A stretch of 6,174 nucleotides of DNA from Ruminococcaceae bacterium UBA3451 (lineage in GTDB: Bacteria > Bacillota > Clostridia > Oscillospirales > Acutalibacteraceae), in NCBI GenBank assembly GCA_002378845.1, contig DFRY01000041.1, forward strand, positions 9,593 through 15,766, in the 5' to 3' direction. The notes beneath the pieces were generated by a model that saw only the letters and a program-made list of their open reading frames with translations, was not told the origin of the DNA and ran no database searches. Numbering within the stretch: the first letter of the stretch is position 1; each line of letters starts with the position of its first letter. The translations under genes and the position numbers were made by a program. Positions 1 through 5,754 of this stretch are shown piece by piece.

Positions 1-2301
1 TATGGTTCTGTCGCTGGAAAATTGGCCGGCATTTGCCGTGTTCAAAAAGCATTTCTGCGTAAACCGAAACCGGTCGCTGTAATCCGCGTTTGCTTTCAGC
101 CGCTCGTTGCAATAGGAAAGGAAATCGAGAAGCAGATAGTAATGATCCGGCTTATGCCAGCTTGCACCGACCAGAATCGCGTCATACAGTTCACGGAACA
201 TTCCGGTTCCGCCGTCGTCAAAAGTACCGTCTATGAGCGTATCCAGTACCGCCTTAATGCGTGGATTCTGCTCATAAAGCGCACGGGGATTGTACGAATC
301 CGAAATTTTTTCAATTTCATCCACCCTCGCGCCGAAAATGTAGTTATTTTCTTCCCCCGCCTGGGCTACAATTTCCACGTTAGCCCCATCGTAGGTACCC
401 AGCGTAACCGCGCCGTTCAGCATGAATTTCATATTGCTTGTGCCGGAAGCTTCGGTGCCCGCTGTGGAAATCTGCTCGGAAATATCTGCCGCCGGCATGA
501 TTTTTTCCGCGTAGGACACATTGTAATTCGACACAAATACCACTTTCATCAAATTGTTTACCGCCGGATCCTGGTTGACTTTATCGGCTACTTCGTTAAT
601 AAACTTGATGATGCCCTTTGCACGGTGATAACCCGGGGCGGCCTTCGCCCCAAACAGGAATACCGTCGGATGAAAGTCGCGGATTCTTCCGTCCTTTAAC
701 CCGAAATACAAATCTAAAATGGAAAACGCATTCAAAAGCTGTCGTTTGTATTCATGAAGCCGTTTCACCTGAACGTCAAAAATAAAGTCGGGGTTCACCG
801 TTATTCCGTCGTGCTTTTTAATATATTCCGCAAGCTGCTGCTTTTTGATCCGTTTGATCTTTGCAAACTGAACAATTACGTCTGAATTATCTTTATACTG
901 CTCCAAATTTTTCAGCTTATCCAAATCGGTGACCCATCCGGAACCGATTTTATTCGTAATAAAACCGGACAGCTCCATGTTGGAAAGCGCCAGCCATCGC
1001 CGCTGGGTAATGCCGTTTGTCTTATTATTGAAGCGATTGGGATAAATTTCATACCATTCTTTCAAAACCTTACATTTGAGAAGGTCAGTATGGATTTGCG
1101 CAACACCGTTTGTGGAGTGCGTGGCAAAAATAGCAAGACGTGCCATATGAATTCGGTTTGTCTCGTCAATAATCATGTATTTTTTCTGATCCTCCGCGGT
1201 GATTCCCATGGAGGAAAGCTCTTTCAAAAGCGCTTTCTGAATCAGAATCACAAAGCGGTATACGTTTGGAAGGACTGCCTTAAACAACCGAACGTCCCAT
1301 TTTTCCAACGCCTCCGCCATAATGGTGTGGTTGGTATAAGAAAATGTGTTCCTGGCTATTTTCAGCGCTTTGTGGAATGGAACGCCTTCCAGACTGAGCA
1401 GGCGAATCAGTTCGGGAATAGAGACAACCGGATGGGTATCGTTTAATTGAATAGCGTATTCACCGGAGAAGCGGGAAAAATCTGCACCGTACTTTGCTTT
1501 ATAAGTTCGGATGATGTCCTGCAGCGAAGCGCTGGAAAAGAAATACTGCTGTTTCAGCCGAAGCTTTTTCCCTTTGTCGGTCTCATCGTTTGGATAAAGG
1601 ACGCTGGTAATCGCTTCCGCTTCATCCCGTTCCCGCACCGCCTGTTCATATTTCTGACTGTTGAACAAAGCAAAATCAAATTTCTGAACGGGTTCCGCCT
1701 GCCACAGCCGCAGCGTATTCACCATTTTCGCGCCGTATCCGATCACAGGCATATCGTAGGGAACCGCATAAACCGTCTGGTCTTTAAACTTCACTTCCAA
1801 TTTTTCCGTTTCCCTGCGAACCGACCATGGGTCGCCAAACCGCTGCCAGTCATCCGCTGTTTCCTTCTGAAAGCCGTTTTCAAAATACTGACGGAACAGA
1901 CCGTATTTATAACGGATTCCATAACCGTTCATCGGAATTTCCTGTGTAGCGGCGGAGTCCAAAAAACAGGCGGCAAGGCGGCCCAGCCCGCCGTTACCCA
2001 GCGCGGCGTCTTCAATTTCTTCAAAAATGTTCAAATCAATATTATTTTCATTGAACAGTTCCGCTAACTGATTGAGCAGACCGAGATTCAGCAGATTGCT
2101 GTAAATTAGCCGCCCCGTTAAAAATTCAGCGGAAAAATAGCACGCTTTTTTGCCCGGAACCGGTGCTTCCCATTTTTCACGCACCGTTTTCAGTGCCGCG
2201 CGGGATACCGCGTCGTAAAGTTCGGTTGTACCGGAATCCTTTATGGTTTTGCCGTAATCCAGTTCCAAAATACTTAAAATATCACTTTTAAACGTATTCA
2301 T
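1..2301 (-). CDS. glgP: Glycogen/maltodextrin (alpha-glucan) phosphorylase, GT35, C-terminus cut by window edge
   Basis: PLP-dependent phosphorolysis of alpha-1,4-glucan from the non-reducing end, giving glucose-1-phosphate in the cytoplasm. The minus-strand frame is open for 767 codons from ATG 2301 to base 1. Visible GT35 landmarks: GNGGLGRL (residues 102-109), NDTHP (287-291), TNHT (323-326, H325 equivalent to the active-site His377 of muscle phosphorylase), KRLHEYKRQ (513-521), and EASGTSNMK, whose K625 is the PLP-binding lysine. The last visible residues, GQFSSDRTI, are the usual near-C-terminal motif, so I infer that only about 15-30 residues are missing. The N-terminus starts close to the catalytic core and lacks the phospho-serine regulatory extension of animal enzymes. 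The start is fixed by AGGAGG six nt upstream. It is the third gene of the operon, 69 nt after malQ; that gap shows only a weak AGCG/CGCT inverted repeat (2340-2353) and no terminator. Glycogen (GlgP) versus maltodextrin (MalP) preference cannot be read from the sequence; the malQ neighbour fits either. Confidence 0.96.
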   Translation of the reverse strand, partial: MNTFKSDILSILELDYGKTIKDSGTTELYDAVSRAALKTVREKWEAPVPGKKACYFSAEFLTGRLIYSNLLNLGLLNQLAELFNENNIDLNIFEEIEDAALGNGGLGRLAACFLDSAATQEIPMNGYGIRYKYGLFRQYFENGFQKETADDWQRFGDPWSVRRETEKLEVKFKDQTVYAVPYDMPVIGYGAKMVNTLRLWQAEPVQKFDFALFNSQKYEQAVRERDEAEAITSVLYPNDETDKGKKLRLKQQYFFSSASLQDIIRTYKAKYGADFSRFSGEYAIQLNDTHPVVSIPELIRLLSLEGVPFHKALKIARNTFSYTNHTIMAEALEKWDVRLFKAVLPNVYRFVILIQKALLKELSSMGITAEDQKKYMIIDETNRIHMARLAIFATHSTNGVAQIHTDLLKCKVLKEWYEIYPNRFNNKTNGITQRRWLALSNMELSGFITNKIGSGWVTDLDKLKNLEQYKDNSDVIVQFAKIKRIKKQQLAEYIKKHDGITVNPDFIFDVQVKRLHEYKRQLLNAFSILDLYFGLKDGRIRDFHPTVFLFGAKAAPGYHRAKGIIKFINEVADKVNQDPAVNNLMKVVFVSNYNVSYAEKIMPAADISEQISTAGTEASGTSNMKFMLNGAVTLGTYDGANVEIVAQAGEENNYIFGARVDEIEKISDSYNPRALYEQNPRIKAVLDTLIDGTFDDGGTGMFRELYDAILVGASWHKPDHYYLLLDFLSYCNERLKANADYSDRFRFTQKCFLNTANAGQFSSDRTI

Positions 2302-2307
2302 TAAAAT

Positions 2308-2313
2308 CCTCCT
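2308..2313 (-). promoter_or_regulatory. Ribosome binding site of glgP
   Basis: A perfect AGGAGG on the minus strand, separated by ATTTTA from the ATG at 2301. It fixes the phosphorylase start and is the strongest Shine-Dalgarno in the window, which suggests independent, efficient translation initiation despite the 69-nt gap after malQ. Confidence 0.85.
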
Positions 2314-2370
2314 GTAAAGCTGTCAAGCACAGCACAAACAGCGAAACACCGCTTGTGGCACCGGGGAAAC

Positions 2371-3864
2371 TTATCTGGCGTAAGTTGTCACCAAATGATG
2401 AAGCTGTTCCGCCACCCGGTCGGTCAGCTGCCCTTTTTCCAGCCTCCAGCGCCAATTGGTGCCGATGGTGGAAGGAAAATTCATTCTGGCACTGTTAGGC
2501 AGGAACAAAATATCCTGCGCCTGAAAAATCACCGTATTTGCTACGCTTGCGTAAGCCGCCCGAATAAGCGCCGCCGGAATGTCTTTCTTTCGCTTTACTC
2601 CAAGGTAATCTTTCACAAACTTTGCATCCTTCGCGTTCAGCGCAAGAAAATGACCGGCCAACGTCTCATTGTCATGAGTACCGCCGTACACGACTGAGTT
2701 CTGTATATAATTATGCGGGAGGTATTCGTTTTTCGGCCCGCTGTCAAATGCAAACTGCAATATTTTCATTCCGGGGTATCCGGTATGCTTCAGCAATTTT
2801 CTCACTTCCGGCACTACAACGCCCAAGTCTTCCACAATCACCTGTGCGGAACCGATTGCGGAATGGATGGCGTCAGTCAGCTTTCGCCCGGGGCCGGGCT
2901 GCCAGCTGCCGTTCGCCGCGGTTGTATCGGCCGCGGGGATGGCATAATAACGCACCACGCCGATGAAATGATCGATTCGAATAACATCGTAAATTCCTGC
3001 GGAATAGGCCATGCGCTGTTTCCACCAGTCGAACCCATTCTGTTCCATAACAGACCAATCATAAAGCGGATTTCCCCACAGTTGACCGTCCTTCGAAAAT
3101 ATGTCCGGCGGAACACCCGCTACCTTTACCGGGCTGCGCTCTTTATCCAGCTGAAACAAAGCGCTGTGCGCCCACACATCCGCGCTGTCAAGCGCAACAT
3201 AAATCGGAATATCGCCGATGATTTGGATTCCGTTTTGGTTCGCGTACTGTTTGACCTTACCCCACTGTTCAAAAAATTTAAACTGGCAGAACTTCCAGAA
3301 GTCTGTTTCCCGTTTCAACTTTTCAGCATAGACTTTGACCGCATCCGGCTCGTAAAAACGGATTTCTTTCGGCCAGAGCAGCCAAGGGCGGTTCTCAAAT
3401 TCAAATTTCAGCGCCATGTACAGGCAGTAATCGCTAAGCCAATACGCGTTGCTTTCACAAAAATCCCGGTACTCCGCTGTATTAAAGTGCTTACTTTTGG
3501 AAAAAGCGCTGTGAAGTAATTTGTATCTGGAATCAAACAGCTTGGCATAATCCACGTCGGTCGGATTTTCACCCCAGTCGTACGCCGCTGCTTCTTCTTC
3601 GGTCAAAAGCCCTTCCTGCACCAATAAACACGGGTCAATAAAATACGGATTGCCTGCAAACGCGGAAAAAGACTGGTAGGGGCTGTCACCAAAACTGGTC
3701 GGCCCCACCGGAAGCACCTGCCAATATTTCTGGCCGGCAGCAATTAAAAAGTCGATAAACCGGAATGCCTCTTCCCCTAACGCACCAATTCCGTAATCGG
3801 AAGGAAGGCTGCTGACAGGAAGCAGGATACCGGCTCCGCGCCCGGTTTTTGATTTTAACAGCAT
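2371..3864 (-). CDS. malQ: 4-alpha-glucanotransferase (amylomaltase, GH77)
   Basis: Transfers alpha-1,4-glucan segments between maltodextrins, turning short oligosaccharides into longer chains for the phosphorylase while releasing glucose. The protein is 497 residues from ATG 3864, close to the roughly 500 residues of Thermus amylomaltase. GH77 motifs in order: GILLPVSSLPSDYGIG (12-27), SPYQS (61-65), GDIPIYV (around 217-223), the GVPPD...DGQLWGNP substrate-loop region (from about 250), RIDHF with nucleophile D298, VEDLG with acid/base E345, and THDNET with transition-state stabiliser D398. All catalytic residues are present and the spacing matches the family. There is no signal peptide, so it is cytoplasmic. 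A longer reading from TTG 3882 (503 residues) is possible, but ATG 3864 has the ribosome site AGGGTGAT at the right distance and puts the first family motif near the start. The gene lies 21 nt downstream of the GH13 stop and 69 nt upstream of glgP, so it is almost certainly co-transcribed with both. Confidence 0.97.
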   Translation of the reverse strand: MLLKSKTGRGAGILLPVSSLPSDYGIGALGEEAFRFIDFLIAAGQKYWQVLPVGPTSFGDSPYQSFSAFAGNPYFIDPCLLVQEGLLTEEEAAAYDWGENPTDVDYAKLFDSRYKLLHSAFSKSKHFNTAEYRDFCESNAYWLSDYCLYMALKFEFENRPWLLWPKEIRFYEPDAVKVYAEKLKRETDFWKFCQFKFFEQWGKVKQYANQNGIQIIGDIPIYVALDSADVWAHSALFQLDKERSPVKVAGVPPDIFSKDGQLWGNPLYDWSVMEQNGFDWWKQRMAYSAGIYDVIRIDHFIGVVRYYAIPAADTTAANGSWQPGPGRKLTDAIHSAIGSAQVIVEDLGVVVPEVRKLLKHTGYPGMKILQFAFDSGPKNEYLPHNYIQNSVVYGGTHDNETLAGHFLALNAKDAKFVKDYLGVKRKKDIPAALIRAAYASVANTVIFQAQDILFLPNSARMNFPSTIGTNWRWRLEKGQLTDRVAEQLHHLVTTYAR

Positions 3865-3869
3865 TGTTA

Positions 3870-3877
3870 TCACCCTA
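3870..3877 (-). promoter_or_regulatory. Ribosome binding site deciding the malQ start
   Basis: AGGGTGAT on the minus strand matches the GGTGAT part of the extended Shine-Dalgarno sequence and sits four nt before ATG 3864. It lies inside the alternative reading frame from TTG 3882, which has no comparable site upstream because the previous gene's stop codon is at 3886-3888. This supports the 497-residue form. Confidence 0.7.
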
Positions 3878-3885
3878 TTCAAACT

Positions 3886-5529
3886 TTACGCTAGTTCGCA
3901 ATAATACACCAGTGCTTCGTATGGCCTCAAGTTCAGCTGACCGGACTTTACTTCCGGCTGCCCCGCATAATTGGAAAGCAGCGGATTTGCTTTTTCCGGA
4001 ATAAGTTCCTGCGGCAAAGGAAGCACAACCGGTTCCGCGGTAAAGTTCAGAAAAACCTGCAGTTTTTCGTTTCCCAACGTTCGGGTGTAACAATAAACCT
4101 GCTCGCTTTCGGTAAAATACTCTTTAAAATCGCCGTACACAATCACGTCGTACTGACCGCGAAGCTGAATCAGCTTTTTATAATAGTTCAAAATGGAATC
4201 GGGATTTCTCAAATCGCTTTCCACGTTAATTTCGGGGTAATTCGGATTTACTGAAATCCATGGGGTACCTGCGGTAAAACCGGCATTTTGTGCATTGCTC
4301 CACTGCATGGGCGTCCGCGCGTTATCGCGGCTTTTGCGATTGGCGACCAGCAGCAGTTCCTCGTCTGTTTTTCCCTGCAGCCGGCTCTCTTTCGCCCAGT
4401 TCAGCGTTTCAATATCCCGGTAATCGTCCAGGGATGAAAACGGTACGTTGGTCATTCCAATTTCTTCCCCTTGGTATATGTACGGCGTACCCTGCATGGT
4501 ATGCAGCATGGTCGCAAGCATTTTGGCGCTTTGTACGCGGTATTCCCCGTCATTCCCGAAGCGGGAAACCATTCTGGGCTGGTCATGATTATTCAAATAC
4601 AGGCTGTTCCATGCATTTTCGCCAAGTTCTGTCTGCCATTTCGATAATATCCGTTTGAGGTCGGTAAGGCGAAAACGGTTCAGCGAATATTTGTCCCCCT
4701 CGACTCCCATATGTTCAAAGTGGAACACCATGTTCAGTTCTTCCCTGCGTTCATCCGTAAACAACGCCGCTGTCTGCGGCGTAACACCGGGCGTTTCCCC
4801 GACCGTCATAATTCCCGGATATTTTGACAGTACTTTCCGGTTCATTTCCTGCAGGTACTCATGTGTTTTCCTGTCATCGGGAACAAAATATGCGCCGTCA
4901 AACACGTTGGGCTTTCCGATTGCGTTAATGACGTCCATGCGGAATCCGTCAATTCCCTTATCCAGCCAGAATTTCATCAGGTCAAACACTTCGGCACGCA
5001 CAGCGGGGTTTGCCCAGTTCAGGTCGGGCTGCTTTTTGGAAAACAGATGGAGATAATACTGCTTTGTCGTTTCGTCGTACTGCCATGCGTCGAAGCTGAA
5101 ATACGACTGCCACTCCGTCGGCGGAGCGTCCCCGTTCCCATCGCGCCAAATATAATAATCCCGGTAGGGACTGTCTTTTGACTTTTGCGATTCGACAAAC
5201 CATTTGTGTTCGTCGGACGTATGGTTGACCACCAAATCCATAATCAGTTTCAAACCGCGGCGATGCATTTCAGAAAGAAGGGTTTCCCATTCCTGCATGG
5301 TCCCGAACTCATTCATAATCTCGCGGTAATCACTGATGTCGTACCCGTTGTCGTCATTCGGCGACTGATACACCGGGCACAGCCATACCACTTGGACACC
5401 CAAATCCTTCAGATAATCCAGTTTCGAAATAATTCCGTTTAAATCACCAATACCGTCTCCGTTGGAGTCCATAAAACTTCGGGGATATATTTGATAAACA
5501 ACGGCCTCTTTCCACCATTTTTTAGTCAT
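3886..5529 (-). CDS. GH13 (subfamily 31-like) alpha-glucosidase, probably oligo-1,6-glucosidase/dextran glucosidase
   Basis: An intracellular exo-acting alpha-glucosidase of 547 residues, slightly shorter than Bacillus oligo-1,6-glucosidases (about 560). The (beta/alpha)8 domain starts at once with VVYQIYPRSF. Calcium-site residues D21, N23, D25 and D29 are in DSNGDGIGD. Region I DLVVNH is at 98-103 and region V QPDLN at 167-171. Nucleophile D199 is in GFRMDVIN, acid/base E245 in VGET, and D316 in NNHDQPR. A short beta-sandwich domain follows after about residue 470. V200 after the nucleophile, together with QPDLN, is the pattern of alpha-1,6-acting members (MalL, DexB, also TreC); alpha-1,4-specific relatives carry Thr or Ala there. 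I infer hydrolysis of isomaltose, isomalto-oligosaccharides or branch remnants. Trehalose-6-phosphate hydrolase is less likely because no PTS or tre gene is adjacent and the neighbours handle maltodextrin. No signal peptide is seen. It is the first gene of the operon. Start ATG 5529 is chosen over ATG 5580 because AAGGTGA lies just upstream and 5580 falls inside the promoter. Confidence 0.94.
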   Translation of the reverse strand: MTKKWWKEAVVYQIYPRSFMDSNGDGIGDLNGIISKLDYLKDLGVQVVWLCPVYQSPNDDNGYDISDYREIMNEFGTMQEWETLLSEMHRRGLKLIMDLVVNHTSDEHKWFVESQKSKDSPYRDYYIWRDGNGDAPPTEWQSYFSFDAWQYDETTKQYYLHLFSKKQPDLNWANPAVRAEVFDLMKFWLDKGIDGFRMDVINAIGKPNVFDGAYFVPDDRKTHEYLQEMNRKVLSKYPGIMTVGETPGVTPQTAALFTDERREELNMVFHFEHMGVEGDKYSLNRFRLTDLKRILSKWQTELGENAWNSLYLNNHDQPRMVSRFGNDGEYRVQSAKMLATMLHTMQGTPYIYQGEEIGMTNVPFSSLDDYRDIETLNWAKESRLQGKTDEELLLVANRKSRDNARTPMQWSNAQNAGFTAGTPWISVNPNYPEINVESDLRNPDSILNYYKKLIQLRGQYDVIVYGDFKEYFTESEQVYCYTRTLGNEKLQVFLNFTAEPVVLPLPQELIPEKANPLLSNYAGQPEVKSGQLNLRPYEALVYYCELA

Positions 5530-5533
5530 CCCG

Positions 5534-5540
5534 TCACCTT
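5534..5540 (-). promoter_or_regulatory. Ribosome binding site deciding the GH13 glucosidase start
   Basis: AAGGTGA on the minus strand, with CGGG between it and ATG 5529. The in-frame ATG at 5580 has no such site and overlaps the promoter's extended -10, so the 17 extra codons are 5' leader and promoter sequence, not protein. Confidence 0.8.
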
Positions 5541-5550
5541 TTTTCGTAAT

Positions 5551-5560
5551 TTTTCGAAAA
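5551..5560. promoter_or_regulatory. Palindrome TTTTCGAAAA, candidate operator O1
   Basis: A perfect 10-bp palindrome with a central CG, as expected of a LacI-family operator. It sits about +5 to +14 from the predicted start of the glucosidase operon transcript, where a bound repressor would block initiation or clearance. It is part of the 13-bp repeat TTTTCGAAAATTC (5551-5563), repeated at 5673-5685. Assignment to the neighbouring regulator is inference. Confidence 0.5.
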
Positions 5561-5570
5561 TTCTTTTTGA

Positions 5571-5599
5571 ATGATAGCATTTATCGCTATGTGTGTCAA
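5571..5599 (-). promoter_or_regulatory. Sigma-70/SigA promoter of the glucosidase-malQ-glgP operon
   Basis: On the minus strand, TTGACA (5594-5599, perfect -35) is followed by exactly 17 nt and then TATCAT (5571-5576, five of six matches to the -10), preceded by TGC (extended -10). The start of transcription should lie near 5564, giving a leader of about 35 nt before ATG 5529. Such a near-consensus promoter would be strong unless repressed, which fits an adjacent repressor gene and the palindrome just downstream. The -10/spacer also carries a small inverted repeat, ATAGC (5574-5578) and GCTAT (5586-5590). Confidence 0.85.
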
Positions 5600-5658
5600 T
5601 AGAAATTGCAGTTGAAATCAATTAAAAAACGGTAAAAAGGATTCCATGTGTTTTTTCA

Positions 5659-5689
5659 CCCGGAACGATAAGTTTTCGAAAATTCCGGG
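5659..5689. repeat. Inverted repeat CCCGGAA/TTCCGGG around the second palindrome
   Basis: CCCGGAA at 5659-5665 is the reverse complement of TTCCGGG at 5683-5689, with 17 bases between that contain TTTTCGAAAA. The repeat lies upstream of both predicted promoters' start sites, so it is more likely a protein-binding element than an RNA terminator; it is not followed by a T-run on either strand. No binding protein can be named. Confidence 0.45.
5673..5682. promoter_or_regulatory. Palindrome TTTTCGAAAA, candidate operator O2
   Basis: An exact second copy of the 10-bp palindrome at 5551-5560, within the same 13-bp repeat TTTTCGAAAATTC (5673-5685). It lies about 15 bp upstream of the regulator's predicted -35 and about 110 bp upstream of the operon start. 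The two centres are 122 bp apart. A shared binding protein, most simply the divergent LacI-type regulator acting on the operon and on itself, is inferred. Confidence 0.45.
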
Positions 5690-5696
5690 ACAGGTA

Positions 5697-5711
5697 TTGA
5701 AATCGACGGCA
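5697..5711 (+). promoter_or_regulatory. cre-like site overlapping the regulator's -35
   Basis: TTGAAATCGACGGCA matches the Bacillus catabolite-responsive consensus WTGNAANCGNWNNCA at all fixed positions except one (C instead of W after the central CG). Binding of CcpA here would cover the -35 box and repress the regulator gene. The match is imperfect and the site is not a clean palindrome, so this is a candidate only. Confidence 0.3.
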
Positions 5712-5726
5712 GATGGAGTATATACT
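5697..5726 (+). promoter_or_regulatory. Predicted promoter of the LacI-family regulator gene
   Basis: TTGAAA (5697-5702) and TATACT (5721-5726) with an 18-nt spacer. Both boxes are good but not perfect, so the promoter is weaker than the divergent operon promoter, as usual for a regulator. Transcription would start near 5733, leaving about 20 nt of leader before ATG 5755. Confidence 0.55.
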
Positions 5727-5744
5727 TGAATTAAATTCAGAAAT

Positions 5745-5750
5745 GAGGGA
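5745..5750 (+). promoter_or_regulatory. Ribosome binding site deciding the regulator start
   Basis: GAGGGA precedes ATG 5755 by four nt. An in-frame ATG at 5743 would add four residues (MRDT), but it has no Shine-Dalgarno upstream and overlaps this one, so 5755 is preferred. Confidence 0.65.
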
Positions 5751-5754
5751 TACC

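Noticed and set aside
22..2067. Plus-strand open frames of 118-225 codons opposite glgP
   Set aside because: All lie antisense to the continuous phosphorylase frame and show no domain-like sequence.
2325..2353. TTGACA-like sequence and small AGCG/CGCT repeat in the malQ-glgP gap as an internal promoter or terminator
   Set aside because: The TTGACA on the minus strand has too little room for a -10 before the glgP ATG, and the four-base stem without a T-run is not a terminator.
2713..3519. A 268-codon plus-strand open frame opposite malQ
   Set aside because: It is fully antisense to malQ, whose motifs and catalytic residues are intact; its translation resembles no family I recognise and it has no convincing ribosome site. 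It is a by-product of the coding strand's composition.
5422..5429. TTTCGAAA inside the glucosidase gene as a third, auxiliary operator
   Set aside because: Only the 8-bp core is shared, it falls in ordinary coding sequence, and an 8-mer of this kind is easily met by chance. Worth keeping only if the intergenic sites are confirmed.
4290..5442. Several plus-strand frames opposite the GH13 gene
   Set aside because: They are antisense shadows of a gene with a complete set of GH13 motifs.
5603..5658. CRISPR, riboswitch or small RNA in the AT-rich part of the intergenic region
   Set aside because: No spaced repeats, no structured leader beyond short imperfect inverted repeats such as AATTG/CAATT, and the region lies upstream of both predicted transcripts.
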